DNA of 64,000 nucleotides. It comes from Ahaetulla prasina (taxonomy: Eukaryota; Chordata; Lepidosauria; Squamata; Colubridae). Of this stretch, positions 25,045-37,165 are shown piece by piece (the first letter of the stretch is position 1; each line of letters begins with the position of its first letter). The notes beneath the pieces were generated by a model. It made no database searches and was not told where the DNA came from. It saw only the letters and a program-made list of their open reading frames with translations. The translations under genes and the position numbers were made by a program. The DNA lies in assembly GCF_028640845.1 (NCBI RefSeq), contig NC_080540.1, forward strand, positions 282,304,524-282,368,523, in the 5' to 3' direction.

Positions 25045-26654
25045 GTCTGGACTGTGGCTCTTCCTCCTGTTTGCTAAAGTCATTCCCACATGCCATTATA
25101 GGCAAAAAGAGATGGAGTCAGAACGCAAATTGCAGACTCACAAAGAAAGTTTTGAGAGTTTTACCCCTTCGTTTCACTTTTCCCACAAATTCCTAAGATG
25201 CTTGTTGTGGGGCATTCTGGGGGAAAACACGACAGGCATAACAGGCCTCACAGGCCTCACAAAATGTGTGAAAGCGGCATTTCAGTGGTGCCTCCAGGAC
25301 ATTATTGGGCGGGAGAGAAAATTTCATCAAATAATCCCTCGGGTGGTAAAATGAAACATTGGCTCAATTAGCGATAAGCTTGTTCTGGTGGTTTATCATA
25401 ATAACTTGAAGGTTATTATAAATTCCAGTCGTGGAAGGCAGCAATGACCGACAGTTATAAATTGGACCATTTTTTTTTTTTACCAAAACTAGGATTAGAC
25501 GTGCTTTCCAAATTGCAATCCGAGTTTACAGTACGTGATGGCAAACTTCAAGCCTCTTGAAGAATATCGTGCATGAATTGATCCTAAATTATCCTCTGGA
25601 ATTCTCTGCATTGGTTGGGATTTGGGGCAGCCACGCCAGAAAAGCTTTCCTGGACGTAGACATTTTTCAGAAAATTCTGGTTTAATCTTCTACTCTATCC
25701 CCTTGACAGAATTGCAAAACTAGTCTGAATGCTTTTGCCAAACGAAATAAATCACAGACAGTCTAGGCATACAAACAGTCCCATGTGTGCAAATACTCTG
25801 TATGCATATGTGCTTACTCAGATACAAGCAAGTATGCATTTAATTAGAAGAAAGTCCTAGACTGGACCTAGCCAGTCCATCTCCACGCCAAGTTGGCAAT
25901 TATTTCTGCATGGAACCTCTTCAAAATTACAACATAACATGTAAGTTTCAGCAAGGATTAGAATTCATCTCCGTGACTGTTGCCCCTCTGGATAGGGTTC
26001 TGTACAAGTATTTACATTCTTGTGGGGAAAGATTCGTGCATGAAGTAAGGCTGAGGTCATTCTCAACTTGCAATTCCAAGACTGAATCAAGACACTGGAA
26101 TGGAATAGAAATGAGTTCAGTGTGTGTTAGCATCTGGTGAGGGCAATAAGAAGGCTCCACATCAAAAGCAGACAAGTGTTGAAATCCAGAAGAAATCAGG
26201 GGTTCTTCCAGAAAAGAGTGGGAAGTGAGCACTTTGGCAAGTGGGAGAACCAACCCATGTGATCTGGACTTCACAATCAGGTTGCCATAGCAAGCTGGCC
26301 TCTTTCATAGAAATATTTAATGCTATCTTAGATACACAATTAAAATACTCCACCTTCCTAGCTGTGAAAGAAACAGTTTTTCTCAATGTACAAAGTCTGA
26401 TTGCTAGAAGCGAAAACCCTTCTTTGGCTCATCAATAGATCACAGTTCTTGAATGGAGGTTGTTCCAAGAACAACCACGAGTCCTTCATCAAGCAGTTCA
26501 GGCCAGTGCAAGCAGGTATCTAACTTCAGATCTCAGTACTCCAGCCCATATCAGCAATGTTAGAGAACTGTGGATGGGGTCTTTCAGAATATTTGCAGGG
26601 TATTGGGCTTCTAGTCCTGATTTGAGACTTGGATAATATACCATAGCTATAGAT

Positions 26655-26909
26655 CAGTGGTGGGTTTCAAAAATTTTTTACTACCGGTTCTGTGGGTGTG
26701 GCTTGGTGGGTGTGGCTTAGTGGGCATGGCACTCCATTCCTTCCCCACTCCAGAGGAAAGTTACTGCAAAATCCCCATTTCCTCCCAATCAGCTGGGATT
26801 TGGGAGACAGCGAATAGATGGGGGTGGGACCAGTTGGTTCTCTGGACTACTCAAAATTTCCGCTACCAGTTCTCCAGAACTGGTCAGAACCTGTTGAAAC
26901 CCACCTCTG
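26655..26909. mobile_element. hAT MITE, 255 bp
   Basis: CAGTGGTGGGTTTC...AACCCACCTCTG with duplication CTATAGAT/CTCTAGAT. Sister copy at 52479-52711. Confidence 0.85.
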
Positions 26910-27339
26910 CTCTAGATCCTAACCAACTGCTTGTATACACAGTGTGGGTCTGAGGCAACACCTGAATCAGATTTTGACCTTCATTCTAAATCCTACTTTC
27001 TTTTTTCGGCTTGCAGACCCATCAATAAATTTAATTCTTCAGTGTTGACATCAACCCTTTTGTCCTCTTTGCAAACAGTTAGATCCCTGTTCTAACTGTG
27101 ATCATAAAAGTGCCAGTGTTCTCTAGTTTCGAGGCAAAGTAGTTGTCTAGCTGAGGCATCCCATGTAGCAGAGTTTTCGGGGTGGAAGGTTGGGGGAAGA
27201 GCTACACAATGCTAAGCTACAGGGCAGAAATCAAATCTACTCTTCTGACTTTGGTCCTCAGCTGCAATTTGAATTTGAATGTAGTAAATGTAGGGTTAGC
27301 ATAAGAGTTAGGTTTGTGTTTTTGTGTTGTGTTGGTTTT

Positions 27340-27780
27340 TTTAATTACATTTACGTGAGGGGCCTGGAGGCTCAATCATATGAAGAACGTTTGCAGGAAC
27401 TGGGTATGTCTAGTTTGATGAAAAGGAGGACTAGGGGAGACATGATAGCTGTGTTCCAATATCTCAGGGGTTGCCACAAAGAAGAGGGAGTCGGGCTGTT
27501 CTCCAAAGCACCTGAGGGTAGAACAAGAAGCAATGGGTAGAAACTAATCAAGGAGAGAAGCAACTTAGAACTAAGGAGAAATTTCCTGACAGTTAGAACA
27601 TTAATCAGTGGAACAACTTGCCTCCAGAAGTTTTGAATGCTCCAACACTGGAGGTTTTTAAGAAGATGTTGGATCACCATTTGTCTGAAGTGGTGTAGGG
27701 TTTCCTGCCTAAGCAGAGGGTTGGACTAAAAGACCTCCAAGGTCCCTTCCAACTCTGTTTATTCTATTCTATTCTTCTAT
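27340..27780 (+). mobile_element. CR1 3' end
   Basis: Frame reads RLQELGMSSLMKRRTRGDMI, then the GCHKEEGV region and GTTGGACTAAAAGACCTCC, ending in ATTCT pentamers (about 27757-27778). Confidence 0.88.
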
Positions 27781-28095
27781 TTTGTAAGTTTGTTGCTAGT
27801 AATCCTTATGATTTATATTGACATTGATTGTTCCTGATTGCTTATTTGTACCCTATGATTATCATTAAGTGTTGTATCATTAAGTGTTAAATTGTACCCT
27901 ATGACTATCATTTGTGTTGTAAATGTTGTACCTTGATGAAGGTATCTTTTCTTTTATGTACACTGAGAGCATATGCACCAAGACAAATTCCTTGTGTGTC
28001 CAATCACACTTGGTCAATAAAAAATTCTATTCTATTCTATTCTATTCTATTCTATTCTATTCTATTCTATTCTATTCTATTCTATTCTATTCTAT
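27781..28095 (+). mobile_element. Non-coding LINE-type 3' tail with ATTCT array
   Basis: Contains TACCCTATGACTATCATTTG and TGATGAAGGTATC, then GTCAATAAAAA and about 70 bp of pure ATTCT (28024-28095). The family recurs at about 55310-55635 on the minus strand. Family name not certain. Confidence 0.65.
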
Positions 28096-28373
28096 GATAA
28101 CTTCAAGTCATGCAAGACAGTAAACATGGAGGCTATCTCATTTTATTCAATAAAAGGAGGAAGGCTGGGAAACAGATGGTGCTTCCTATCGCAGCCTGGC
28201 ATGCTATCCACTCTATCACTTTGAGGCTTCCAAACTTAGAGTTATGGACATGGTAGTTGAGTCCTGCATTGAAGTGAAGAACTTATACAACTGCTTGATG
28301 AAGTCAGTCACTCAACTAGATGAAGTTGAATAGACAATGTGGCTTCTAGCCTATGACCCTTCTTTTATTGCAG

Positions 28374-28494
28374 GTTGCTTGGCTACCAAATAATGCTGTT
28401 GACCTTAACAAACCAATCACAGGAGAAAAAGTACTTGCATCCAATGTTTACGTACCTGGCCCTCCTGGACAGCCAGGGGATCGGGGTCCTCCAG
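28374..28494 (+). CDS. CCBE1: CCBE1 exon (probable exon 7), start of collagen region
   Basis: A 121-nt exon with acceptor TTTTATTGCAG and donor GTAAGG. It reads [19 protein letters not shown], then [22 protein letters not shown], ending with one base of a Gly codon. The first half is the non-collagenous linker, with LPNNA and ITG-KVLASN conserved in orthologues; the second half starts the Gly-X-Y repeat. The phase 1 end joins the exon at 31109. A CR1 and another LINE 3' end with a 70-bp ATTCT repeat lie about 300 bp upstream in the intron. Confidence 0.95.
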
Positions 28495-29642
28495 GTAAGG
28501 CAATAAAATAGTTCCTACATTTAAAAATGTCATAAAAATAAATTTGTATATATTGCATCTGTATCACTCCTCAGACAAGAAACATGGCTCAGGAGCAGAC
28601 ATTAATTTATCTTAAGATATTGTTAGGGTCATTTAGTCAGGCTTGCTCCATCTAATGATTTCCTGATCTTATGAGCTGTCCAAGGTGCTGTAAACTTCAC
28701 TTCTCTCTCCTAACTGAAAACCATCCACTCCCAAGTTGTGCTATTTTGCATGCTTAGTAAAACTCAAGATTGGGAATGGCAAAGAAATCAGAAACAGACT
28801 GGGAATTTTCCATGAAAACCTCAGCCTTGGAAACCTTTTATACTTACATTTTTATTTGAATGTGTTTAAGTGACTATTCAATGATTACATAAATGGTTAT
28901 ATTTTTTTTAATGGATAGCCCACTCCAAATCTGGTATTTTGGAACTGCAACTCCAGTTCATATTGATGTTGTGTGTTTTGTGGTAGAATGTGTAATCTTT
29001 TCTTTTGCTAATGAACTAAATTATGGATTGCTGATTCTATAAGAGTCTTGTGTTTATACTTTGTATTACAACAATATTTTATTTCTTTATTAAATTTCTA
29101 TAATTGCCTGTCTCATATGAAGTGACTTTGAACAGCATGCAACAATCAATACTAAAAGCTGACTTAACACATTAAAATTACAAAAATATAATTCTTCTAT
29201 TTTTTTGTACTGTACCGTGACAGGTTGATTATGTGCCATCAAATCATTTTCATCTCCCAGTGGTCACATTAGAGAGATTTGCTCAATGACAATCTAGGAC
29301 AATTTGAACTTGGTTGCTTGTACCCCGAGTAAGAATTCTGGGTTGATTTCTTGGATAATCCATTGGTTTGTTTTCTTGGTTGTCAGAGTATACGCTGGAG
29401 TCTTCTCCTGTCCTCTTTTTTAAAATTCAACTTTTGTTTCCATAGAGTGTCACAGGTTGCATAATTCTGATCTTTGCAAATACAGACACATTACACCATT
29501 TGAATCATGGTCCAAAGCCTTCATGGCTGCTCTACAAAATGCTAGCCTGCAGTGAATTACACGATTGCTGGTTCCTTTATTGTTGATCCTAAAAGGCAAA
29601 AGCTGTTCACCACTTCAATATCTTAATTGTCAGCTGCAAGCA

Positions 29643-29885
29643 ATAGTAATAGCACTTAGACTTACATAGCACTTCATAGTGCTTTACATCCCTCTCTAAG
29701 CAGTTTACAGAGCCAGCCTATTGCCGCCAACAATCTGGCTCCTCCATTTTGCTGTCTTTGGAAGGATGGAAGGCTGAGTCAACCTTGAGCCACTGAGGAT
29801 CAAACTGCCAAACTGCAGGCAGTCGGCAGTCAACAGAATTAGCCTGCAATACTGTATTCTAACCACTGTGCCACCCTAACCCTAA
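29643..29885 (-). mobile_element. tRNA-derived SINE, minus strand
   Basis: Same family as 19925-20155; the minus strand starts near GGTGGCACAGTGGTTAGAAT. Confidence 0.7.
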
Positions 29886-29959
29886 CTCTATCTGCACCGC
29901 AAGGCTGGTTGTTCTATCTGTTGTCATTAGTTTGGTTGCCTTTATACTTAATATTTTAT

Positions 29960-30042
29960 ACTTAATTTTGACTTAACAATTGCAACAACTTACTATGAAA
30001 ATTCTGGTTGCTATTATGGTCATAAATCGAGGACTAACTGTA
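29960..30042. mobile_element. Tc1/mariner-like MITE end fragment
   Basis: GACTTAACAATTGCAACAAC to GTCATAAATCGAGGACTAAC, one terminus of the 5090 family. Confidence 0.6.
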
Positions 30043-30466
30043 CTTGCTTTTGGCTGGACAGTGGGGTGAATATACACCCTTGGCATACATTCCCAACATT
30101 CTTTGCTCATCCTTCCCAGGAGTAGCCAAGCACCATGATATGCATGGTAGCACAGCAGGACCTGAAGGAGATTGTGACAATTACAGTCGGGGGGAAATTA
30201 AATGTGTAATATTTGCAATTATTTAGAAATAAGGCTTTCCATCTGCATTCAGCCAAACTTTGAATATTACACTCACTACATTAATTTTGAACATGGCAAC
30301 TATTGTCGGTGTCAAAGCAAAAAGCACTCAGTTTGTACTAGTGGGTTTTGATCTGGGAAGCGAGATGTTAACATGGAAGCAATTTTCCTCCAAGTTCATT
30401 TTCCACACTGGGAATTCAAAACATCTTTTAAGGGGCCACCTCCCTGCCTTTTTCTTTAGCCTAAAG

Positions 30467-30618
30467 CAGAGGTCTTCAAACTTGGCAGCTTTAAGACTTG
30501 TGGACTTCAACTCCCAGAATTCTCTAGCCAGCTATGCTGTGCCACCCTCTATGCTGGCTGGAGAATTCTGGGAGTTCAAGTTCACAAGTCTTAAAGCTGC
30601 CAAGTTTGAAGACCTCTG
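30467..30618. mobile_element. Palindromic hAT MITE
   Basis: CAGAGGTCTTCAAACTTGG and its complement, about 150 bp, duplication GCCTAAAG/GTCTAAAG. Confidence 0.9.
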
Positions 30619-31108
30619 GTCTAAAGGACGAATTTTCACAGCCAGACTGGCGTTTTGCTTCTATTTACCAATAAGTGAGCATTCTCTGCCTGATGTCTGA
30701 CAGTATCCTGGACAAGTAATTGCTGCTCAAAATTATGCATTATTTCAATTTCTCTTCTTTTTAATATAAGATTGCATCCTAGACTTCTAATTCATCAAGT
30801 TATATAACAGTAATTGAAATACCGTACATCCTGATTTTCTTGGCACTAACAAAAAAAGCTTCCCTTGGCTTTTAAAGCACTTCTGGAATACTTTTAATTG
30901 CTGTTGACTCCTTTTTTATTTATTTGCTAGGTTTTTTTTCCCTCCCCCATGGCTGATTTATTTGTAATTTTTTTAAAACCTTGTCAACAGCCTTAAAAAC
31001 GACTTCCAATTTTTGACTTAGAAAAATCATAAATATCCTTTTTTTAATGCAAAATTGTCCAACGAAGCTACCCGCAACCTTAATTTTACTGCCATGTTTT
31101 CATTCCAG

Positions 31109-31248
31109 GGGTTGCAGGTCCAAAGGGGAGCCCTGGATTTCCTGGTTCCCCTGGTCCTCCCGGGGTGCCAGGCCCTAGAGGAGCCATGGGGCCGATGGGA
31201 CCATCTCCAGACCTCTCACATATTAAGCAGGGCAGAAGAGGGCCTGTG
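31109..31248 (+). CDS. CCBE1: CCBE1 exon (probable exon 8), collagen repeats
   Basis: A 140-nt exon with acceptor TTTCATTCCAG and donor GTCAGT. It encodes Gly-X-Y triplets ([19 protein letters not shown] and [13 protein letters not shown]), then the conserved non-helical break [16 protein letters not shown]. Glycine at every third position is kept throughout the first part. It ends in phase 0, and only 92 bp of intron separate it from the next exon. The triplets predict trimerisation of the secreted protein. Confidence 0.95.
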
Positions 31249-31340
31249 GTCAGTATGATGTCTCCATTCTTAAGTGTGAATAATAATCTCTCAGTCATAT
31301 TTGATGCCAAGTTTTTGAGGAATGCAAATTTATCTTCTAG
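31249..31340. other. CCBE1: CCBE1 92-bp intron
   Basis: A very short intron with donor GTCAGT and acceptor TCTTCTAG between two phase 0 collagen exons. It is the only CCBE1 intron here without a repeat insertion. Confidence 0.9.
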
Positions 31341-31376
31341 GGTCCTCCAGGTGCACCAGGAAGAGATGGAGCAAAG
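31341..31376 (+). CDS. CCBE1: CCBE1 exon (probable exon 9), 36-nt collagen exon
   Basis: A 36-nt exon, phase 0 at both ends, coding [12 protein letters not shown]. The acceptor is TTTATCTTCTAG and the donor GTTAGT. Small exons made of whole Gly-X-Y triplets are typical of collagen genes. It was placed by homology and splice signals; a gene finder could miss it. Confidence 0.93.
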
Positions 31377-32459
31377 GTTAGTAGTGTAATTTCTTGTCCT
31401 CTTCTTCCTTTTTTCCCCTTTCTTCTTCCTTGTGAGAGTCCTTCTCTTTTATATTATTCATATTCAGTTTTCTTAATTGTGAAAAGGGGAGAAAGTGAAT
31501 AAAAAAGTAGGCAACTTTGATTCCATCTACTCCCACTTCCAGTGCATTTCTGTTTCTTTGTTGGCTTTCCAATATTTACCTAGTAACCAACTTAGAATTA
31601 ACTCACATAGACGTTAACCCATAAACTTATTGAAACGTTTCACTGAAATTGCAACTTGAGACATCAAACAAAGTATTTTGATGCAGTAATCATGGTTCAT
31701 TAATCTATGATTTATCATAGATTGTATCCTGTTGTATATTTTTTGCTGACTTTCAGAAAACCATTAAGAACTTGAATTTTTATGTTTTGCACAACCTACT
31801 GTAATTACTATATTTGTCCTGCATTGTTTTGCCTTGAGTCGTTTCAGTTAGGCAGTTCCACAAAAGGAATAAACAAATGTGTAAATAATCGTTTAAGTTT
31901 TGAAGGGATGCAACTTGTTGATCTTAATGATTTCAGAATAAATCTTGTAGCTGGGCATGTTATGCTTAGTAATAAATAAAATTAAGAGTGCATAAGTAGT
32001 TTAAGTTTTTATTGCCTCGGATCACAACTTTGGTATGCTTAGAATACATCCACTGCAATTAATAGGAAATTAAGTTAGTCACAAATCCCTTTAATTTCAG
32101 TGAGTATCTTTTGGATATGAGTGAGTGTGAATCTAACAAATAAATCTTTGTTCTCATGGTACATACTTAGAAAATGCTGCAAGCATTATTTTTGGTAGGT
32201 AATCAATTACTAATTTTGCTATAAAATAATTCATTAATCTAGTTAAGATAAGATAAATTAAACTAAAGGCTGCAATCTCATCTACATTTTCCTACATGTT
32301 AGTCCCACTGAACTCTGTCTTCTAAATTGATATGCAGAGGATCTTACAGCAGACAGTTTTAAGTGTGAGATTAGCACTGTGTGGAGTTTTCATTTTAGAT
32401 CAACAAGTACTTGTTCAGTTTCAATCAAGGCCACTTAACCAAAATTATGTTTGTTACAG
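31377..32459. other. CCBE1: CCBE1 intron (1.1 kb)
   Basis: AT-rich, with donor GTTAGT and acceptor TTTGTTACAG. I see no transposon or other feature; 31390-31440 is pyrimidine-rich. Confidence 0.6.
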
Positions 32460-32495
32460 GGTGAGAGAGGTGCACCAGGAGAAAAGGGCCCACCT
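32460..32495 (+). CDS. CCBE1: CCBE1 exon (probable exon 10), 36-nt collagen exon
   Basis: A second 36-nt, phase 0 exon coding GERGAPGEKGPP, with acceptor TTTGTTACAG and donor GTAAGT. It has the same length and phase as the exon at 31341 and continues the Gly-X-Y register without a break. A hAT element sits only about 100 bp downstream in the intron. Confidence 0.93.
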
Positions 32496-32596
32496 GTAAG
32501 TATCACATCCAAATCTAATCTCAATACAAATATAATCTGTTCATACATTAGCCAGGGAGTATTGTATTTAAATACCAAATGTTCTTCATTTTAAAG

Positions 32597-32961
32597 CTGG
32601 GGTATCAAACTCGATTTCATTGAGGGCCGCATCAGGGTTGTGTTTGATCTCGGGTGGGCTGGGGTAGGAGTGGCCAGGGTGGGTGTGGCCAGATTGATGT
32701 CACTCGTGTCGGGACGCCTGTGGCGGCCCAAGCACTCTGCCAGCAAAAACGGGTTCCCGAGCTCCGTTTTCAGCTGGGATGGCCTTCTGCAATCCTCTGC
32801 CAGCAAAAATGGAGCTCAAGTGGGCCGCGCATGACCCTTCTGAGCTTCGTTTTCATGGGCAGAGGCACCGCGGGCCGGTCCTTCGCTGTTTCTGCCGGGG
32901 GGCAGATCTAAGCACCCTGCAGGCAGGATCCAGCCTGCGGGCCTTGAATTTGACACCCCTG
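32597..32961. mobile_element. hAT element (GTGTCAAACTC family)
   Basis: CTGGGGTATCAAACTCG...GAATTTGACACCCCTG with exact duplication TTTTAAAG. GC-rich interior. Relative of 44184-44581. Confidence 0.9.
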
Positions 32962-33277
32962 TTTTAAAGGAATATCCCTCTTATAATATTGTAATAAAGC
33001 AGATGTAAAAGGTTGTTTGTTCATTCATTCAATTTATATATCTACCCATCTAACATACATAACTCTGGGTGGCTCACAAAACATAGTAACAAAATATAAC
33101 TAACCATAAAACCATATTAAAGCCAAATTTAAAAAAAACATAACAACCAATATCCAAAGCATTTACAATCGATACACCCATCCATACATCACAAACAATA
33201 CAACAATCATGAAGGTGTCACATCACAGCCGGATCCCTAGCATGATGGTAAAACAAAGTTTTTAGTACTTTCTAGAA

Positions 33278-33412
33278 CAGGGGTCTCCAACCTTGGCAAC
33301 TTTAAGACTTGTGGACTTCAACTCCCAGAATTCCTCAGCCAGCTTTGCTGGCTGAGGAATTCTGGGTTTTGAAGTCCACAAGTCTTAAAGTTGCCAAGGT
33401 TGGAGACCTCTG
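33278..33412. mobile_element. Palindromic hAT MITE
   Basis: 135 bp nearly perfect palindrome, exact duplication TTCTAGAA (33270-33277 and 33413-33420). Confidence 0.93.
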
Positions 33413-33888
33413 TTCTAGAACACAAGTAAGATTCTGGGCCAATCTAATTAATCTAATGCTCCAAAGATGATGTCACCTTGTGGTTACCTTACCAAATCTT
33501 TTTTTTGGAGTGGAAACTCACTTGTTTGAGTAACTAGCAAGATGGAACATTGGTTAGAGTATTTAAATGGGGAAGACAAGGTTGTAGTCCACCCTCTGCT
33601 ACACAGTCACACAGGATGGCATTGAGCAAATCTCTTTCTTACACTTCAAGAGATTACAGGATAGTTGTTGTGAAAAAAATAGGAGGAGAAAGCTCTATGC
33701 TCCTGTACATAAATAATATTTACAATGCTAGTTTATCCACCCCTATGCATTTCATATTTTTAAAGTAATCTTGCTCTTATCCCTTACAACCTTTTGGTCA
33801 CTGGAAAGGATGAAAGTCTTGATTCATTGTGTTGGTTCTCCATGATTTTGGCTAGTTAGCACTGAGGTTGTTTTATATGTGTCAGCCT

Positions 33889-34305
33889 CAGGGATGAAAT
33901 GCTCCCGGTTCGGACCGGATCGCCCGATCTGGTAGCGATGGCGGCAGGTGGTTCAGAGAACCAGTAGCAAAAATCCCTGCCCCCCCACATGCCCAGCTGA
34001 GCAGCGCGATCATCAAAGGGTGGTTGTTGTTGTTTTTTTCTTTTAAAGGCATTTTTTCTTTGGCCAAAGGGGTTGTAGAAAAAAATACTTTTAAAAACCT
34101 CTGATGATCAGGCAACTCAGCTGGGATTGCCAGAGGAGCCTTTTAAAAGCATTTTTTTCTACAACCTCTTTGGCCAAAGAGATTATAGAAAAAATGCTTT
34201 TAAAAGTAAAAAAAAAATAGTTGGCCCTGCCCATTGTCACATTACACCCTGCCACCAAGCCACACCCACAGAACCAGTAGTTACAAATTTTACATTTCAC
34301 CCCTG
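33889..34305. mobile_element. Foldback hAT element
   Basis: CAGGGATGAAATGCTCCCGG...TACATTTCACCCCTG, duplication GTCAGCCT/GTCAGGCT. Same family as 9512-10057. Confidence 0.9.
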
Positions 34306-34839
34306 GTCAGGCTGTTTATTAGACACTATTAATTCCAAATGAAATACATTATGCCTTTATATCTTCTGTACAAGAAAATTGCTTTTGGTTGGATTTTGTA
34401 AAATACCTTCGATTTTATTTCAGAATGCAATAGACTGTCATATACATTAAACTGTGGATTAAGTGCTCCTCAGTTGTGGTTTCTTTGCAAGTGGGAAATG
34501 CTTTTAAAATAAAGAACATTTAGAGTTTGAATGTTTCCTGGATAAATGTCAAGAATTTAAAAAAGCAAATGGCTAGCAGGCTCCTATTTAAAAAAATATG
34601 AATGAAAATTCAGCATCTTTTTGGGTCACTGAATGGGACACAGGAAGGTTATTATTTCCTTTCTCTTACAGGTAAAAAAAGGGGGGGGTGTTACAAGGGG
34701 AAAAAATGTTACAGATAGGATTCTATTGTCTTAATTTCCTATGTACCCATCTTGCAAGAACTTGCAAAGTGCTGAATATGAATTAAATTGCTCTTGGTTA
34801 AAGAAACTTTGGATTAACACACTTATTGGAATTATAACA

Positions 34840-34890
34840 ACAGGATTGGGAGGGACCTTGGAGGTCTTCTAGTCCAACTCTCTGCTCAGG
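34840..34890 (-). mobile_element. CR1 end fragment
   Basis: GGGAGGGACCTTGGAGGTCT and TAGTCCAACTCTCTGCTCAG match the CR1 3' end seen in other copies. Confidence 0.7.
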
Positions 34891-35514
34891 AAGAACAGAG
34901 TGGTTGATTTGCATTTGCAATTTTTAGCATATGCAATTAGTAGTAAGATTTGCGGATTGAAACAGTGGTCATGTTTTGCAGCCAATATATTGACATGGAG
35001 GATAACTGATAGCATTGGAGCACTTCTTGAATGCTGTATAGATTGATGTAAATCTGAATTATTATTATTATTGTTTTTTAACTTGTAAAAATAAGCGTGT
35101 ATGTTGATTTCAGTGATGCTTAGAGGTGCTAAGTAAAAGTTAAACTACAAATATCTAGAGAAAGATTTATGTTTTGGGAAAAGCAGAGCAGAGACTCTTG
35201 TGTGCCTTCCAGAGTTGCTTTTGTTAAGATGGGAGGATATATAAATTTGATTAATAAATAAAAGCAACTGGGCTAAATTGACCTTAGTTAAGATGAGTGT
35301 TTGGGAAATTGCTTTTTACTCCAACGTAGTTAAGGCAAAATAAGACGGTCTTGAAAAATTGCTTTGTTTCTTTTAGTCAAATATCTGGGGCCTAGTTTAT
35401 GGCTCAGGATAATGGGAGTGGAAGCCAACCTATCTAAAAATATCCAGTTCAATGGATGTATACCCATTTCAATGAAGACAAGTAATGCCACCCTCTCCTT
35501 TGGAACTTTTTTAG

Positions 35515-35745
35515 GGGCCACCCGGTTCCTTTGACTTCTTGCTGTTGATGATGGCAGATATCAGGAATGACATTGCTGAGCTGCAAGAGAGGATCTTTGG
35601 ACATAGGACTCATTCATCAGCAGAGGAGTTTCCACTACCTCATGAATTTGCTAACTACCAGGATGTGGACGTTGGATCTGGAGAAGACTATAAACAGAGG
35701 ACTATACCAGAAGACTCGAGAACATCTGAAGAAGGCAATCATTAA
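35515..35745 (+). CDS. CCBE1: CCBE1 last coding exon (probable exon 11)
   Basis: The acceptor is TTTTTTAG, then the frame [19 protein letters not shown] leads through a helical segment ([16 protein letters not shown]) and [13 protein letters not shown] to an acidic tail ending SRTSEEGNH and TAA at 35743-35745: 76 residues plus stop. The [13 protein letters not shown] block is a hallmark of CCBE1. The last about 30 residues differ from the mammalian tail (no Asp-Phe-Tyr-Pro end), which looks like ordinary divergence of a fast-evolving tail, since the frame is open and in register up to the stop. The stop runs into 13 adenines. Confidence 0.96.
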   Translation, partial: GPPGSFDFLLLMMADIRNDIAELQERIFGHRTHSSAEEFPLPHEFANYQDVDVGSGEDYKQRTIPEDSRTSEEGNH

Positions 35746-36125
35746 AAAAAAAAAAAACCAAGGACCTCTGCTTTGGAAAGAGTGAGAAGGGGTTGGGTTG
35801 TGATCCATAGGTCACTTAAGCCAGCTTATTTGCACGCACCTCAGCTTAGCAGTAGAAAAAAATAAGTGGATTGTAAGACTATGTGTCAGGAGGGTTACTA
35901 CATTCTTCCCCTAAATGTTATGGCCCAGACAAACAATGAGGCAAGGTAGGTTATTCATGATGCTATATCAAAGTCTTGTCTTGCAGTTTCTTCCGGTATC
36001 AAAGAGATTCCTGGCTTCAGGGTGCTTGGGAATTTTTGGGGGAACTTATTGGGCTACTTTTGAGCTAATTTTTATTACCTGCTCACACTTCCCAATCTGA
36101 AGAAGTCCTACAAGAAGATTAACAT

Positions 36126-36498
36126 ATGGTGGTACCTTGGTACTCAGCATTAATTCATTCTGGGAGGTGCGACGGGTACTAAAAAGGATGAGTTCCCAAC
36201 AAACCACATGACTTCCCATGTAATCCTTTGTTTTGGGAAGAACTTTCTGACTCTCCCTTTTCCTACGTCAGTGACCTTCCCAGCATGGCTGACTTCCTGT
36301 CCACCCTCTATGGTTGTCCCCCTCCTTTTGCAGTGACCATCTCAGCACCTTCCTGTCTGTTTCTCACAGCTGTCCCCCTCTTCTGATAGCACGCATCAAA
36401 GACTAAACAAAGGCTAAGTATTGGGACATTTTCACATCAAAATGTATTGAAAATCAAATTTGATGAGTTTTGAAGCAGTCAAGTACCAAGGTACCATT
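36126..36498. mobile_element. Tc1/mariner-like MITE
   Basis: Inverted ends TGGTACCTTGGTACTC and AGTACCAAGGTACCA near TA dinucleotides. No coding sequence. Confidence 0.7.
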
Positions 36499-37165
36499 AT
36501 AGTGCCTTTCTTCTGGATTTAATGAAAGTGTAGGAAGCAGGAACTAGAGAGCTGGCTGTACAATGGAACACCCATCAGAAGTACAGGACAAAGTCATCTT
36601 AACTCAGAACGTTTAGCCAATTAGTTGCTTCTCAGGTGCCCACAAAGAAGAGACAGAAAAATGCCTTTTTACCAATTTTTCCCTGAAGTTATAATTGGGT
36701 AACATTACGTCTTCATCATGAATAGCTTTGATGGTCCTGTCCCCCACGAACCTATCTAATGCTCCTTCAAAGACACTCAAGAGAATGACTATTACTATTT
36801 CTTGTGGGAGAAGACATAATGAATTTTACAAGAATTTACTTATAAGAATTTCATTGGAAATTCTTTTTTCCCTTGGAAGATAAAAAAAATGGTTTTCATC
36901 AAATTGAATGAGAACTAATAGCAACAGAAAAGCAGCAAAATCTTTCAGCATAGCACAAGTGATTATCACCCAGAAGAAGTCTTTGTAACTAGAATGTCCC
37001 ACTGAAAATTGTGTATTTGAATGTTTTCTCTAGAAAAAAAATAATCTTCCTTTTATTTGGAAACCACTGAAACTGCTCTGCTAAGAAAGAAAGCTTCTGT
37101 ATCGGTATTTCCCTTAATATGCAAGAATTTGTGAGTTGGAACACTCAATCATTCGATCCCTCATT

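Larger units (their letters stand above)
23214..28373. other. CCBE1: CCBE1 intron (5.2 kb)
   Basis: Contains a minus-strand CR1 end (about 23345-23560), hAT copies (23594-23697; 24958-25044; 26655-26909), a Tc1/mariner-like MITE (24404-24788), and a plus-strand CR1 end followed by a LINE tail with ATTCT repeats (27340-28095). The stretches 23706-24400, 25053-26646, 26918-27335 and 28096-28373 show no recognisable feature. Confidence 0.6.
28495..31108. other. CCBE1: CCBE1 intron (2.6 kb)
   Basis: Contains a minus-strand SINE (about 29643-29885), a Tc1/mariner-like MITE end (about 29960-30040) and a palindromic hAT (30467-30618). Nothing is recognised in 28495-29640, 30050-30455 or 30630-31100. 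Confidence 0.6.
32496..35514. other. CCBE1: CCBE1 last intron (3.0 kb)
   Basis: Contains three hAT copies with clear duplications (32597-32961; 33278-33412; 33889-34305) and a 50-bp CR1 end fragment (about 34840-34890). The rest, mainly 34310-34830 and 34900-35500, is AT-rich without a recognised feature. Confidence 0.6.
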
